Shown: positions 8,667 to 22,476, counted from the first letter of the stretch. The stretch is 64,000 nt of DNA from Mycoplasma sp. NEAQ87857 (GCF_009792315.1 NZ_CP045542.1:1-64000); one strand, 5' to 3'. Program-made: numbers and translations. The notes: generated by a model from the letters alone, not told the origin.

Positions 8667-10325
8667 ATGAAAAAAGAAAAGTGAATTATTGTTAGAAGTA
8701 AAAGAAAAGACACATACTACATCACAGCAGCTATCTCAAATGGTCATGCTAGAGGTTATAAGAGAAGTATTGGTTTGGGGAATTTAGAAAAATTAGAAAA
8801 ATCTACAAAAGACCCAATTAATCTCTTAAAAGAAGCTTGTGTTAGTTGAGATCCTGAATGACCTAAAGACAAAATTTTGCAAGAAGTAAATAAAGTTCTT
8901 AAAAATTCAGTTGTTGAATCAAAAGTTGTTAATTATGGTCATCAAGTTTTATTTAACACAATTGATGACTTGGATATTTTTGAGAAGACAAAAGAAACAA
9001 GATCAAAAGAATTAATAAAAATATTGAAATTTATAATTTCAACACGTATCCTAAAACAACAAAGTCTTATTAAAACTTTTGAAAGTATTCCTGATTATGA
9101 AATTGAATTTGATTCAAAAAAGACTACATTTTACAACTCTTTAGATTATCTTTCAGATAATAAAACAACTATTTTAAAAAACATCAATAATTCATTAATT
9201 TCTAAAAACCTAAGATCTGTTGATGTTATGTGATTTGATTCATCAACTGTATATTTTGAAACTTTTACAAGTTTAGGTCTTAAACACCCTGGATATTCAA
9301 AAGATGGAAAATTCAAAGAAGATCAAATTGTAGTGGGTTTAATCACTGATGAAAATGGTATTCCAATCCATTACAAATTATTTAAAGGCAATACAGCTGA
9401 CCCAAATACTTTCATTCCATTTATCAACGAAATCAAGAAAATTTACAACCTTAGAATGGTTACAATAATTGCTGATAGAGGAATGAGTACCAATAAAAAC
9501 ATTAGATTCCTAGAACAAAATAATATTGATTTTATAATCTCTTACAGATTAAAAATCGCTACTAAAAGAACTAAATTATTCGCTCAAGATCCTGAAGGAT
9601 ATGTTGATTTAGATAATTTTAAATTTAAAGAAGAAACTTATGAATCGCTATGACAGAAAAAACGTCCAAACGGAAGAACTAGACGTAGAATAATAACTTA
9701 TAGTGAAAAACGTGCTAAAAAAGATAAACAAGATAGACAAATTCTTATTGATAATTTCAATAAAAAAGCTAAAAATGGTATTGTTGCTCAAGCTGATTTG
9801 CTTGCTGGTAAAAAATACAAATTCTTTAAAGAAATTGAAAATGGTAAAACAACTTCATACAAGTTAGATTATGAAAAAATCGAGAGAGATAAAAAGTTTG
9901 ATGGTTTATACGCTTACGAAACATCAAGACACGATCTTACAGTTCAAGATGTTGTTGATTTATATGCAAAACAATGACAAGTTGAAGAAAACTTTAGAAC
10001 ATTAAAAAACGCTTTAAGAATCAGACCTGTGTATGTGCGAAGTGACAAACACATTGAAGGATATTTTCTTTTATGCTTTATATCATTGGTTCTTATGAGA
10101 TATTTACTAACTTTAGTAAATAAAAACTTAGAACCTGTATTAGGTGTTAAAAACGAAAGATTTACTAACACAAGATTAATAAAAGCAATTTTAAGTGCTA
10201 ATAAATATGTTGAAGTGATAAATTCAAAAATTATCACTGAAAAATTAATAGAAAATAAAGATAATATGCAATATTTAAATGATTTTGCTATTATCAAAAA
10301 GATATTAGAAACTCAAAAACCTTAA
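8667..10325 (+). CDS. IS1634-family (IS4-like) transposase
   Basis: A 552-residue DDE transposase that is open from ATG 8667 to TAA 10323-10325 when TGA is Trp. Catalytic regions are visible: MWFDSSTVYF (first Asp), TIIADRGMST (second Asp) and YAKQWQVEENFRTLK, which fits the IS4-type Y-x2-R-x3-E-x6-K signature with Gln in place of Arg. GGAG lies just before the start. The reading frame is intact, so the element may be active. Confidence 0.93.
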
Positions 10326-10353
10326 ATTACAATGTAAATTTTTGAAAAAGTTA

Positions 10354-10381
10354 AAAAAAGAGCAATAAAATGCTCTTTTTA
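10354..10381 (+). terminator. Terminator inside the IS, after the transposase
   Basis: Stem AAAAGAGCA/TGCTCTTTT (10356-10364 with 10371-10379) followed by T residues. Confidence 0.8.
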
Positions 10382-10390
10382 TCGTTTTTT

Positions 10391-10412
10391 GTTAAAACTT
10401 GGAAACTCAGGA
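10391..10412 (-). repeat. Right terminal inverted repeat of the first IS
   Basis: Reverse complement of the left inverted repeat with two mismatches. Confidence 0.8.
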
Positions 10413-10692
10413 CAAATTAATTTTTCTAACTTTTACCACCAAATGATGTGGTGATTGTAAAATGATGAAACCTGTAATACAAAGATTATCAGAAAAATAT
10501 CAAAATAAGAAAAATGTTACATTTATTGAAGTAGATGCTGAAGAAGCTAAGTTATTTAGAGAAGTTGATAATAAATGAAACGTTTTAAGAGTTCCAACTT
10601 TTATCTTACTTAAAGGCCAAGAGATAGTTGAAAAAGGATATGAATATATTCCTGAAGAAATCTTAAGTAATTGAATTGATAAAAAAATTTAA
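10413..10692 (+). pseudogene. Thioredoxin, 5' end lost at the IS insertion
   Basis: Reading in frame from the edge of the IS gives KLIFLTFTTKWCGDCKMMKP, a thioredoxin strand-and-active-site segment with the redox pair WCGDC, followed by a cis-Pro-like RVPTFILLKG strand and a C-terminal helix. The frame ends at TAA 10690-10692. The normal first 10-20 residues are absent and are not found left of the IS either. An in-frame TTG at 10399 inside the IS end could permit a nearly full-length product; otherwise the ATG at 10462 would give a fragment without the active site. Confidence 0.75.
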
Positions 10693-10695
10693 GAT

Positions 10696-10722
10696 ATAAA
10701 AGCAGTATAATCTGCTTTTTTA
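10696..10722 (+). terminator. Terminator after thioredoxin
   Basis: Stem AAAAGCAG/CTGCTTTT (10698-10705 with 10712-10719) followed by T residues. Confidence 0.75.
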
Positions 10723-10759
10723 TTTACTTATTTATTAACTTTTTTTGTATCGATTATTC

Positions 10760-10777
10760 ATATATATATATATATAT
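10760..10777 (+). repeat. (AT)9 dinucleotide repeat
   Basis: A run of nine AT units about 125 bases before the gene at 10904. The rest of the spacer holds no gene. Confidence 0.6.
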
Positions 10778-10903
10778 TATACGAGTATTATTTGGTATGT
10801 TTTGTTGTTTAATGCTTACAAACCTTAAATAAATATATTTATTTTAGGTATATTAAGATTAAGTGATATTTTTATTCCATAACTTAACTTTAGGAGGTAT
10901 AAA

Positions 10904-12217
10904 GTGGAAATAGAATTTCTAAAGGATGATTTACCAACTTTAAATGATAAAAAGAACAATACATCCATTGCTAGCTACAATACTGATCAAATATTAGATA
11001 CAGCTTTTATAACTACTGAATTAACTATTCCTTATAATTTTCTTGATATTATAGAAAAATCAGTATGAAAAAATGTTTATAAAAGAAGCAGAATAGAAAA
11101 TGATCATATTTATCAATCTCATTATTTAACTTTAAATGATAACTTATGACAAGCTGCGAATTTATGAACTCCTAATGAGCTGGATAGCAATAATAAATTG
11201 ATGGTAGATTTTTTATTACTATTAGGTAAAAATCACAATAATGTAAAAAACATTTTATTCAAAGACTATCAAACTACTGCAGAAGAATATGGGGGTATTA
11301 AAGCAGAAATATCTTACTTATTCGGAGATGATCTTATTAAAGATTTAGATGTTTTACTAACATATGATTGTTTAGTAAAAGGAACTTTAAATGATAATGT
11401 TGCAAATATTAAAATATTAAAAGAAAAGATTGCTAATTTATCAGATTATCAAACTTGAAAGAAAGTAAAATTAGTTTATTTTAATTATTTCATGTCTATA
11501 GGTGTTTTAAAAATTAAAGATCATAATTCAAGATATAACTTCTTTTCAATGTTGCAAAACATTAATAAATTTGATTTCAATAATGATATTTCACCAATTC
11601 AACCATGATCAAAAGTTAAGGCTAAATTAACAGAAATTGTAGAGAATATGAATTCTGATGATTTATATTCTGAGTCTTATAAAAAAATTGTTTCTTCATT
11701 TATTAATCATATTGAAGTTCAAGGCGAAGACACCATTGAAAAAAGATATGAAAAATATATTGCATACATTGGTTTAAAAAAATATGTTGATAATTATAAT
11801 TTAATTAATAAAACAATTAAAGATAATCAAAAATTAGGATTGAAAAATAAAGTTGTTAAATTAACAACAATAAGTTTAATTTTCTTAACTTCTATTTTAG
11901 TACTTGTTTTTGGTATTCTTGTTTCTAAAACTGGATTTAAAGCAAATTGAATTTTATTAATTGTTGATTTAGGATTTATAGCAATTACATCATTATCAAT
12001 ATACATCTTGATTAAATTTAATAAAAAACTTGCTGAACTTCCAAGAATTTTAATTTCAAAAAACCATAACGCAATTAATAAATCGCTATGTAATAGCTAT
12101 ATTTGTGAAAATTGTGGTAATTTATTTAATGAATTTACATCAAAAATTCAAAGCATATTAGAAGATGCTAGATTATTTAAGAAAAACAATAAACTAACAA
12201 CTAAAGGGGATAAATAA
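10904..12217 (+). CDS. Hypothetical membrane protein, GTG start
   Basis: A 437-residue protein of unknown family. The start is GTG at 10904, chosen because a strong AGGAGG (10892-10898) lies just upstream and the frame is open from there with several TGA-Trp codons. The first 300 residues look soluble. Two hydrophobic segments follow around residues 325-345 (TTISLIFLTSILVLVFGILV) and 352-372. The C-terminal part carries a CENCG motif and a lysine-rich end. Its TAA overlaps the ATG of the next gene (TAATG), so the two are translationally coupled and probably work together. Confidence 0.75.
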
Positions 12218-12789
12218 TGGCTGAACAATCACAAATCATTTATTTTGATCATAATGTATTTGATAAAAAAATTACCCTTTATGCAAAGATTAAAAATAAA
12301 GATGTTATTTTAGATTCATTTGAATACAATGATAATGGTATTAATGGAGCAAGGGTGATTAATTTTCCTAATGGTAAACCTAAAATTAAATTAAATTATA
12401 GTAATGGTTTATTAAAAGGTGCTCAAGAAATGTATTATGGAGATAACTTTAAAAAAGCTACAATTACATTCAAAAATGGTAAGCTAGATGGTGATTCTAC
12501 ATATATGTATGATTTAACCAGTTATTCTAAAAAAGAGTATACTGCAGAAATTGATTATCATATGGAAGCAAGATTTGATAATGGTGTTTTAATTTGATAT
12601 TGTGAATATTACTCACCAATTGGTAATGGTGGTCATCTTCATAAAACCAATAGAATTAAAAGACATATTGAGTATTCAAAAGAAAGAACCGAATATAAAT
12701 ATTGTTCATCTCACTATGAATCAAGTAAAAGTGATGTAAATTGTGAATGACAATGAATTGGATTAGATTATAAAAAATATTTAGATTAA
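12217..12789 (+). CDS. MORN-repeat protein (YwqK-antitoxin-like repeats)
   Basis: A 190-residue protein. Its middle contains MORN_2-type repeats, visible as NGARVINFPNGKPKIKLNYS, NGLLKGAQEMYYG and NGKLDGDSTYMY (about residues 40-105). Such repeats occur in the so-called YwqK antitoxin family and in other proteins that contact partners or membranes. The C-terminal part is rich in aromatic residues and Cys and reads through four TGA codons. It is coupled to the upstream membrane gene by a one-base overlap. The antitoxin label is a family name, not evidence of function here. Confidence 0.75.
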
Positions 12790-12820
12790 TAAAATATAAG
12801 CTATATTAATTTTTTAATGA

Positions 12821-12855
12821 TTAAACCTAACAATTTCTATTGTTAGGTTTTTATT
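12821..12855 (+). terminator. Terminator after the MORN gene
   Basis: Stem AAACCTAACAAT/ATTGTTAGGTTT (12823-12834 with 12839-12850) followed by T-rich sequence. Confidence 0.85.
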
Positions 12856-12896
12856 ATTTTTAAACTGCTAATAGGTAATTAAAATATAATTTAATT

Positions 12897-15041
12897 ATGA
12901 AAGCTTTGAAAAATATATGACTTAATTCCACTGTTTCAACTCTTGTAACATTACCTTTAATAGCTGTTTCTTGTTCAAATTTGAATAAAAAACCTGTTAA
13001 AGGAAAAGAAACTACAAACAATAACAAAAAATCAGATAAAAGTAATAATACTGATAATAAAGCATTTAAACCAAACGACAAAAAAGAAAAACAGCTCAAG
13101 GATGATTTAAATAAAAAAGATGTTATTGAACCAAATAATAATAAGCAATCAAATCAAGATAATCATTCTACCAATAATGAAAATAGTGATTTAAAAAATC
13201 AAAAACCAATAAATAAAGATAATAAGCAAACAAATAATACGTTAAACAATAAAAATAATCAAGATAATAAAATAGATACATCAATTAATAACGAGAATAA
13301 CAAAGTAATAGAAGAGCCTAATACCGATCAAAACAATAATAATAAAAATAAAGATACAAAAAATGATACTAACACATCAAATGAAGGTATGGATAAAACT
13401 CCTACTAAAAATGTTAATAACAAAAATCAAGAAAGTAATTCAAATTCAAACGATAAAACTAACAACGATTTAACTAATCATCAAAATACAGATAATACAA
13501 GTGTTAATAATAGAGATACAAGTAGCTCTAAACCTTTAATAAATCAACCAGATACAATTAATAATGATCAAATACTATCAAATGATCAAGTATTAAATTA
13601 TTATAATTCACACCCAGAACTAAGAAAATATAACGAAACACCATTTGATACAAAATTGTTTTATGACACAAATCAAGATTATGTGAATCATATATTAAGT
13701 CGTTCATTTGCTCTTAGATGAGATTTTAACGATGGTGGGTATTCTGGTGGAACTGCTTGATTATTAGATTATCATAAAGTTGATAATGATGGTAATTATA
13801 AGTTGTTTTTAGCAACCAATTATCACGTAGCGGTTGATATTTATGGACCTAATGATTATCAAGAATGAGCTCAGCCTAATAGATCTAATAATCCAATTAA
13901 AGATTTTTATATTGGTTTTGATGTTAAAAATAGTGCTTCAGTAGGAGTTAAAAAATGAGCAAAGAATACAAAATTTAATAAAAATTTTGCTTATAGAATT
14001 TTAAAACCAAATTCAATTCCAAAAGTAATCTTTTTAGCTCAAAACTTTACTCAAAATACACAAAATATAGCTAATAAAAATTATTATAGTGATTTTGCTG
14101 TTTTAGAATGAGACATTAATTTAAATCAAGCTTTAAATCAAAATGATATTTTATATCCAAACGATTATAATCAAGCAGCAATTAAATACTTATTAAAACA
14201 ACAAAACATTGAATGAAAATTAATGACCGAACACATTAAAGATGCTATTAGTGCTTTAGATAGTAGTTATTCTAAATATACAAATAAATCTAATTTTATA
14301 AGAAATACAGATTATTCATTACCTTATGCAACTGTTAATTATGACACAATGGTATATGCTAGAAGACATTTCTTTGATGATTATACACCGTTAGAATTTG
14401 ATCAAATAGGACCTAATACCATAAATAAAATTAATGATTTAAGTAATTATATAAATACTTATTTAAGTGATAAAACTTATTGATATCCAAGTAATTTATA
14501 TTATGCGGGTTTTCCATTTTTTGTAGATAAAAGCCAAACATTTACCAATGTAGTTAAAGGTTATGAAAATCAACTAGGGTATAAAGGTTTTGATTTAGAT
14601 CGACCTTATATTTATTTAGATTATGATTTTAATAATAAACAAGTTGGCGATAAGAATAATACAGTATTTAACAATCTAACCAAATCTTATTTTTATGGAG
14701 TATCATATAGAATCTTTTCAGTTAATCAAATTGTAGGTGGTATGAGTGGTTCATTAACTTTAGATCAACAAGGATTACCTATTGGGTTATTATGAGGAAA
14801 TGAAGGAACAGGTACTGTTTTAATTAATGATAGCTATCAAAATTCATATAATCCAGTTTTTGTTCCATTTGTGCAAAATAGAACTTTTACTACTAATGAT
14901 CTTACAGTATATCCATATAACTTAATTGATGGCACAGATAAGAATAAATACCCAATGCAAATTAATTCATATAGAGAAATGTTAAGAAAAATTTATGGGC
15001 AAAATAGCTTTAGTACTAAGTTATTCCCTAATGGAATTTAA
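12897..15041 (+). CDS. DUF31 / MIP-family serine protease lipoprotein
   Basis: A 714-residue surface lipoprotein with signal peptide and lipobox LIAVSC (Cys26). Residues about 30-230 form an Asn/Lys/Asp-rich stalk. The C-terminal domain has the three motifs of the DUF31 peptidase of mycoplasmas: NYHVA (His310), SDFAVLEWD (Asp399) and GGMSGSL (Ser617). Known members (MIP) cleave immunoglobulin heavy chains with the help of MIB. Here no MIB gene is next to it, so its substrate is open. The protease part needs about ten TGA codons read as Trp. It is flanked by terminators and so is transcribed alone. Confidence 0.88.
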
Positions 15042-15048
15042 TGATAAA

Positions 15049-15083
15049 TAAAAATAGACAGATATAACTTCTGTCTATTTTTT
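15049..15083. terminator. Bidirectional terminator
   Basis: Stem AAATAGACAGA/TCTGTCTATTT (15052-15062 with 15070-15080) between the convergent DUF31 and aminopeptidase genes. Confidence 0.85.
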
Positions 15084-15092
15084 GATATTAAA

Positions 15093-16466
<1,374 letters not shown>

Positions 16467-16572
16467 TTATTTGTCCTTTCATATATAAATTATGTAACAT
16501 ATTTTACTACTTTATTAAATAACTTATGTGATTAGTCAAAATATTAGTAGCTATTCTTAAATGGTTATTAAT

Positions 16573-18522
16573 TTAAAAATAATTAGCATTATTGTTTAAG
16601 AAATTTTGGGCTTCAGAACGAATATCAAGTAGTTCATTTACGTTGTAAACATCTTCTTTGCTGTTCATTAAACTAGTAAATTTAGCCAATATAGAATTAG
16701 CTTTTGCAATTGAAGTTTCTTTATTAATTACATTCGTTTCTAATCTTGCTTTTAAAAGGTTTAGACTCTCAAGAGTTTCTTCTAATAATTGATTTACTAA
16801 TTGTGGAACTTGATTAATTAAAATTTCTACATTTTTCGCTCATTTAAAAGTAATTTCTGCCTGAACACCAATAGGGGTTTTATCGTCTGGTTGAGGTTGA
16901 TTTAATTTCTTATAAATTTGTTTAATTTGTTCATCTATAGATAAATCTTTATTTATTTTAAATAAATCAAGTATCGAGTCATATGGGTCTTTAAGTTGTG
17001 GTGAAACGGATATAACTCATTTGTAAAGATTTGAATAGATTTGACTATTTCAATGTTGGCCCTCAAGGTACTTAAGAGTAGAATATAATGCTATAAGTTG
17101 CGGTTCGACTGTGATTCTATTTTGTGTTCATTTAGTAAAAGTCAAAGCTATTTCGGACAACAAGTCTACACAACTTTTGTATAAATCGTTAAGAATTGTT
17201 TGTAATTCATTAGTTGTTGAATCGTTTTCTATCGTGATTGATGAAATTTGTTGAGTATATTTTTCGTAAATGCTTTTTACGTTAATGTATGTATTTCTGT
17301 CTATTGGTAGTTGTTCTTTATCAATAAAATTATCAAAATTTTCTTTTAAAAAGTTTAAAAGATATTTAATTTTTTCTATTTTAGAGGTTTCTTTTTCAAG
17401 ATTTATGTTAATTTCGTTAATCTTATCATTTTTGTAAATGTAATTGTTGCGAACTTTTATTATTTTAAATAATTCATTTTTTACTTGTTGATAAGTTAAG
17501 TTTGTATCGTTTAATATTTTTTCGAAATCATGATCATTGTATTTAGTGACCAATTCATCTACATCAGAATTATATGTTTCTATTAATGATTTTTTATGTT
17601 CAATTCCATTTCTTTTAATCGCATCTTCCCCCATTTGTAATAAAGACTTTTTTAACAATTCAGCAAAGTTTTTATGTCTAAATTGATACAACCAATCTTG
17701 GCTACTTAAATTTCCAGGATTTAATTCGTTATATTTATTTAATATTGATTCTAAGTTTGGAATTATAGAGTCTAATTGAGCAAGATTTGTTGTTAAAGTT
17801 TGTTCGTTTAAATTATTAGTATTTAAATTTACATTTTTATCAATAGGTGAAAAAACTTCTCTATTTTTATTAATTAAATCATCTTTTAAAGATGAAAATT
17901 TCTTATATTTAACTTGAAATTCTTTAAATAATTGAGCAGTAGAATTAGGTGCTCCATTTTTTGTTTCTTTAACTATATTAATTATTATTTGTTTTCCAAT
18001 AACAATATTATTAATCACTTCTGGATTTTCCAAAACGTATCCGTTTGGTATTTCTTTTAATAATTGCTCTAAAGTGATTTTTGAATCGTTGCTAGTGGTG
18101 ATATTTACAGAAATTGGTTTAATGTTGCCATCTGGATTTTTGAAAATAATATTTGTTGTATTTAGAACTGTTGAACTAATCATTTCAACAATATTATTTT
18201 CATTTTGTTTAATAGTTAAATTAGGGTTTTTAATCATTATTTTAATTTCTTGACCTTCATCATTTATTATTATTTTCGGTGCTTTTTCTTCAATTTTGGC
18301 ATAAGTTACATCATTACCAGTTCATGAATTAAGTTTTTTACCATTAAAAACATAAGTAATAGTTGTTTTGTGTTGAACACCAGGTTTTGAATCCACTGGA
18401 CCTATTGGGTTTGTAGGGGTTTTATCTACTGGTGTATTGTTTGTATTTGTACTACATGCAATTGTTGCAATTGGTGCAACAATTGCTAAAGAACTAAATA
18501 TTAATAATTTTGCTTTTTTCAT
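16573..18522 (-). CDS. Hypothetical lipoprotein, helical
   Basis: A 649-residue predicted lipoprotein: MKKAKLLIFSSLAIVAPI signal, lipobox TIAC (Cys23), then a short Thr/Pro-rich stretch (TPVDKTPTNPIGPVDSKPG). The long body is rich in Asn, Lys, Glu and Leu and appears largely helical or coiled-coil; two similar segments appear (residues about 130-320 and 330-620), each with ELL/ILNK-type helices. It uses TGA for Trp. I do not recognise the family. No strong ribosome site precedes the ATG. It is divergent from dnaE. Confidence 0.8.
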
Positions 18523-18613
18523 AAAAAAATTATATATAAAGTTAAGGATTAAGATTATGAAAATTTAAATTTATTTAGCAAAATAATTAGTGTTTAATTG
18601 TTAAAATTAAGAC

Positions 18614-21562
18614 ATGCAAAATAAAATTTTTCTACATACTAATACTGAATATTCGTTTTTAAATTCTACTATTAGAGTAAATGAGTTGTTTAAATATGCG
18701 AGTGATAATGATATTAAGTATTTACCATTAACAGATATTAATAATTTATATGCTTTACCTTTATATTTAGAATTATCTAAACAATATAATATCAAACCAA
18801 TTATTGGACTTCAAACTTCAATAGTTAATGATGATTGTAAGTTTGATGTTATTTTAATTGCTAAAAATAATAATGGTTTAAAACTTTTAAACCAAATTAT
18901 ATATCAAGCATCAAAAAATATTTTTGTTAAAGATTTAAATGATTTAGAATCAGATGATTTATATATTATTGATCATTATGAAAACGGAATGGTAGCTAAT
19001 AATTATGATTTTAAAGTACCAAATAATTTCTTTTATAATTCAAATGAATTAGTATATCCAAATACTGTGTATGCTCCAACTAAAAGAATAATGTATCAAA
19101 ATCAAAATAATATTTTGAATGTTTTAGACAATATAGCGGGAAAACAACACAAAATTAATTATCAATTTAAAGATTACAATGATGTTAATTTTGAATTATT
19201 AGATTCTAATATATATCAAAATATGCAAAATATTATTGATTCTTTAGAACCTATTTCACTTGATAGCAAAATAAAATTAGCAAACTATAAAGAGGATGTT
19301 GAAGACACTATTAAACGTCTAATAGTTGGTAAAAAATATTTAAATTTAATTAAATACTATGATAAAGATTTGGTTGATAAAAGAATTAATTATGAATATC
19401 AAATAATTAAAAAATTAGGTTTTATTAATTATTTTTTAATTATTTGAGATACTTTAAACTTCGCTAGAAGTCAAGGGATTGAAGTTGGACCAGGTAGAGG
19501 TAGTGCTAGTGGTTCATTGATTTCATATTTATTAGATATTACTGATGTTAATCCTTTAGAGTTTAATTTACTATTTGAAAGATTTTTAAATCCTGATAGA
19601 GTTAGTTTACCTGATATTGATATTGATATTCAAGATAATCGAAGAGATGAAGTTTTAGAATATATTAGAAATAAATATGGTCATAATAAAGTAGCTTTAA
19701 TTACTACATTTCAAACTCTTGCAAGTAAAAATTCAATTAGAGATGTTGGTAGATATTTAAATATTCCAACACCTAGCATTGATAAAATTTCAAATTCTTT
19801 AACTAAAAATGATTTAAATTTAGAATATGCTTATGCACATAACAAAAAATACAAAATTTTAGTTGATGAATTTGAAAATTTACATCATTTTGCAAGTTTA
19901 ATTGAAGGATTACCTAGACAAACAGGTCTTCATGCTGCTGGAATAGTAATTTCTAATGTTGATTTAACTAATAGTTTTCCTGTTGAGCAAAACGCAAATG
20001 GATTTAATCAAATTCAATTTACTTTAAATAATCTTGAACAATATGGATTAATTAAAATTGATTTTTTAGGATTAAAAAATCTAACGGTAATTAATCAAAT
20101 TGAATCATTAATACCTGAAAAATATCATTTTAATAACATAATTAATCAAAATTATTCACAATTTAGCGATCAAGAAACATTTAATTTATTAAATAAATTA
20201 TTAACTGATGGAGTATTCCAATTAGAATCTAATGGAATGCGTGCAGCTATTAAAAGTGTAAAGATTGATTCATTTGATGATTTATATGCAATTATTTCGT
20301 TATATCGTCCAGGACCTATGCAATACATTGATACTTATGCTAAAAATAAACAAGATCCATCGCTAGTAGAAAAAATTCATCCATTATATGACAAAATAGT
20401 AGAACCTACTTATGGAATTATTGTTTATCAAGAGCAAATTATGCAAATTGCTCAGCAAGTTGCTAATATGAGCTTTGCTCAAAGCGATTTATTAAGAAGA
20501 GCAATTTCTAAAAAAGATGATAAAAAGCTTCATAGTTATAAAAAAATCTTTTTTGAAAGTGGTTTTTTAAACAATATTCCAATTGATGTATTAGAAAAAA
20601 TTTATCAAAAAATTGAATTATTTGCTGCTTATGGATTTAATAAGTCTCATGCAGTAGCATATGCTTTAATTTCTTATAAATTAGCTTTTTATAAAGCCAG
20701 ATTCCCGAAAATATTTTTCAAAGTGCTTATATCTAACGCAATAGGTGATTTAACTACAGTTAAAAAATATGTTTTAGATGCTAAAGAGCAAGGAGTGAGT
20801 ATTTTTTCACCAATAATTAACATATCTACTAATACTGTTGAAATTAAAGATAATAATTTATATTTACCTTTAAATATGATTAAAGGAATTGGATTAGTAG
20901 CAACTAATAAAATTATTGAAGAAACTAATAAAGGAGAATTTAGTCACTTTATTAGTTGTTATTTAAGGTTAAGAAATGCTGGAATTGGTGAATCAGTAAT
21001 TAACACTTTAATTAAAGCAAATGTATTTAGAAAATTTGCTAATTGTGCTACTTTAGAAAAAAATACTGTCTTAGCTCAACAATATTTTGATCTTTTTTCT
21101 AAAGAAATTAAACAAAAAAAGATCACTGATGAAATTTTAAAAGATCAAGAATTAGCTAACTTTATTCAACGTTATAAAATCAATGAACAAAAATTACAAT
21201 TTGTTGAAAAAAATGTTAGTGAAGAAATGAAAAATGAAAGTGAATTATTAGGTGATATTTATAACGCTATGGCTATATCAACTGATAATAAAGTAGTTAG
21301 ACCAAGCTTATCAACATTACCAATTAATGAAAATCGCTGAATTGATGCTTATTTAATTAGTGTCAAAAAACATCCTACCAAAAAACAAGTTAATATAGCA
21401 ATTATGGATGTTGATAATAAATCAATTAATGCTTATGGTTTTAATGAAAAAACACTTTTATTATTAGAAAATAAAGAACCTAGACAAATAATGGTTTATA
21501 TTAAAAATAATGGTAGATATTTTACTATTAATGACTGAAAGGATAACAATGAAACAAACTAG
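18614..21562 (+). CDS. dnaE: DNA polymerase III alpha subunit, DnaE type
   Basis: The 982-residue protein begins with the PHP domain (FLHTNTEYSFLNSTIRVNEL, then PLTDINNLYALP) and continues with polymerase motifs VGPGRGSASGSL, LPDIDIDIQDNRRDEV and IKIDFLGLKNLTVI, and the YGFNKSHAVAYALISY region. The PHP metal ligands look incomplete, as is common in non-proofreading DnaE. It is on the short side for the family. TGA is Trp at IIWDTL and twice near the end. The last 14 bases overlap the exonuclease gene. Mollicutes usually have PolC too, which is not in this window. Confidence 0.95.
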
Positions 21563-22430
21563 TTTAGTGGTTGATGGTAATTATTTACTATTTCAAAGCT
21601 TTTATGCAACTTTTAGAGGTGATTTAGATGCTATAATGCGTAATTCCAAAGGAGTTGCTACTAATGCTTTAAGCATTTTCTTATCACAATTAAATAAGTT
21701 AATTATTGAAATTCAACCTGATTATTTATTTATTGCATTTGATGCAAGAGGTAAAACAAAAAGACATTTAATTTATGAAGAATATAAATCAGGAAGAACT
21801 AAAGCTCCTCAAGAATTGTTTGATCAATTTGAATTAATCAAACAATTATTAACTGATTTAGCGATTAATTGACAAGAACAAGAAGGATATGAAGCAGATG
21901 ATTTAATAGCTTCTTATTGCTCAAATATTCCAGGAGAAAAAGTTATTTTTTCTCGTGATAAGGATTTATTACAATTGATTAATGATGAAATAGTTATTAT
22001 TGATAAATTAAATCCTGCTACTAACTACATTAAAAGTGATAACTTTTTTGATTTATTTAATTTTTATCCTAATCAAGTGATTGACTATAAAGCTTTAAAA
22101 GGAGATCCTTCGGATAATCTACCAGGAATTAAAGGGATTGGTGAAAAAACAGCGATTAAATTACTTGAACAATTTGGTACTTTTGATAATATTTATCAAA
22201 ATATTAATTCACCTTTAATTACAAAATCAATAAAAAATAAACTACTAACTGGACAAGCTCAAGGTCAATTATGTTATGAGCTTGCAACTTTAAATCCTAA
22301 TGTTCCAGATTTTGATACTAATATCGAGCATTATGCTTTTAAAATTAATTATCAAAACGCTTTAGCTTTATTAAATGAATTAGAACTAAATCGAGCTAAA
22401 AAACAAATTGCTAATTGAACAAAATTATAA
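21549..22430 (+). CDS. 5'-3' exonuclease (free-standing PolA N-terminal domain)
   Basis: A 293-residue FEN-type nuclease that in mycoplasmas replaces the missing Pol I and removes RNA primers. Visible motifs: VVDGNYLLFQSF, FIAFDARGKTKRH, EADDLIASYC, FSRDKDLLQL and the helix-hairpin-helix GDPSDNLPGIKGIGEKTA. The polymerase domain of PolA is absent. The start at ATG 21549, inside the dnaE end, has GAAAGGA before it. Two TGA codons are Trp. Confidence 0.93.
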
Positions 22431-22435
22431 TTTCC

Positions 22436-22476
22436 ACATTCATTAAATGTGCATAACATTTAATGAATATTTTTTT
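22436..22476 (+). terminator. Terminator after the exonuclease gene
   Basis: Perfect 13-bp stem ATTCATTAAATGT/ACATTTAATGAAT (22438-22450 with 22456-22468), then a run of T. Confidence 0.85.

Larger units (their letters stand above)
8548..10412 (+). mobile_element. Complete IS1634-like insertion sequence
   Basis: A 1865-bp element bounded by imperfect 22-bp inverted repeats (8548-8569 and 10391-10412, 20 of 22 matching) with one transposase gene. Near the left end is a terminator-like hairpin (8595-8602 with 8606-8613, then A and T runs). The transposase promoter overlaps a perfect palindrome ATTACATTGTAAT. A related palindrome lies after the transposase stop at about 10326-10339. I found no target duplication. 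The right end lies in a thioredoxin gene. Confidence 0.85.

Noticed and set aside
8518-10440. Target-site duplications flanking the two insertion sequences
   Set aside because: Flanks of both elements were compared by eye and no direct repeat was convincing; IS1634-type duplications can be long and variable, so absence here is not proof.
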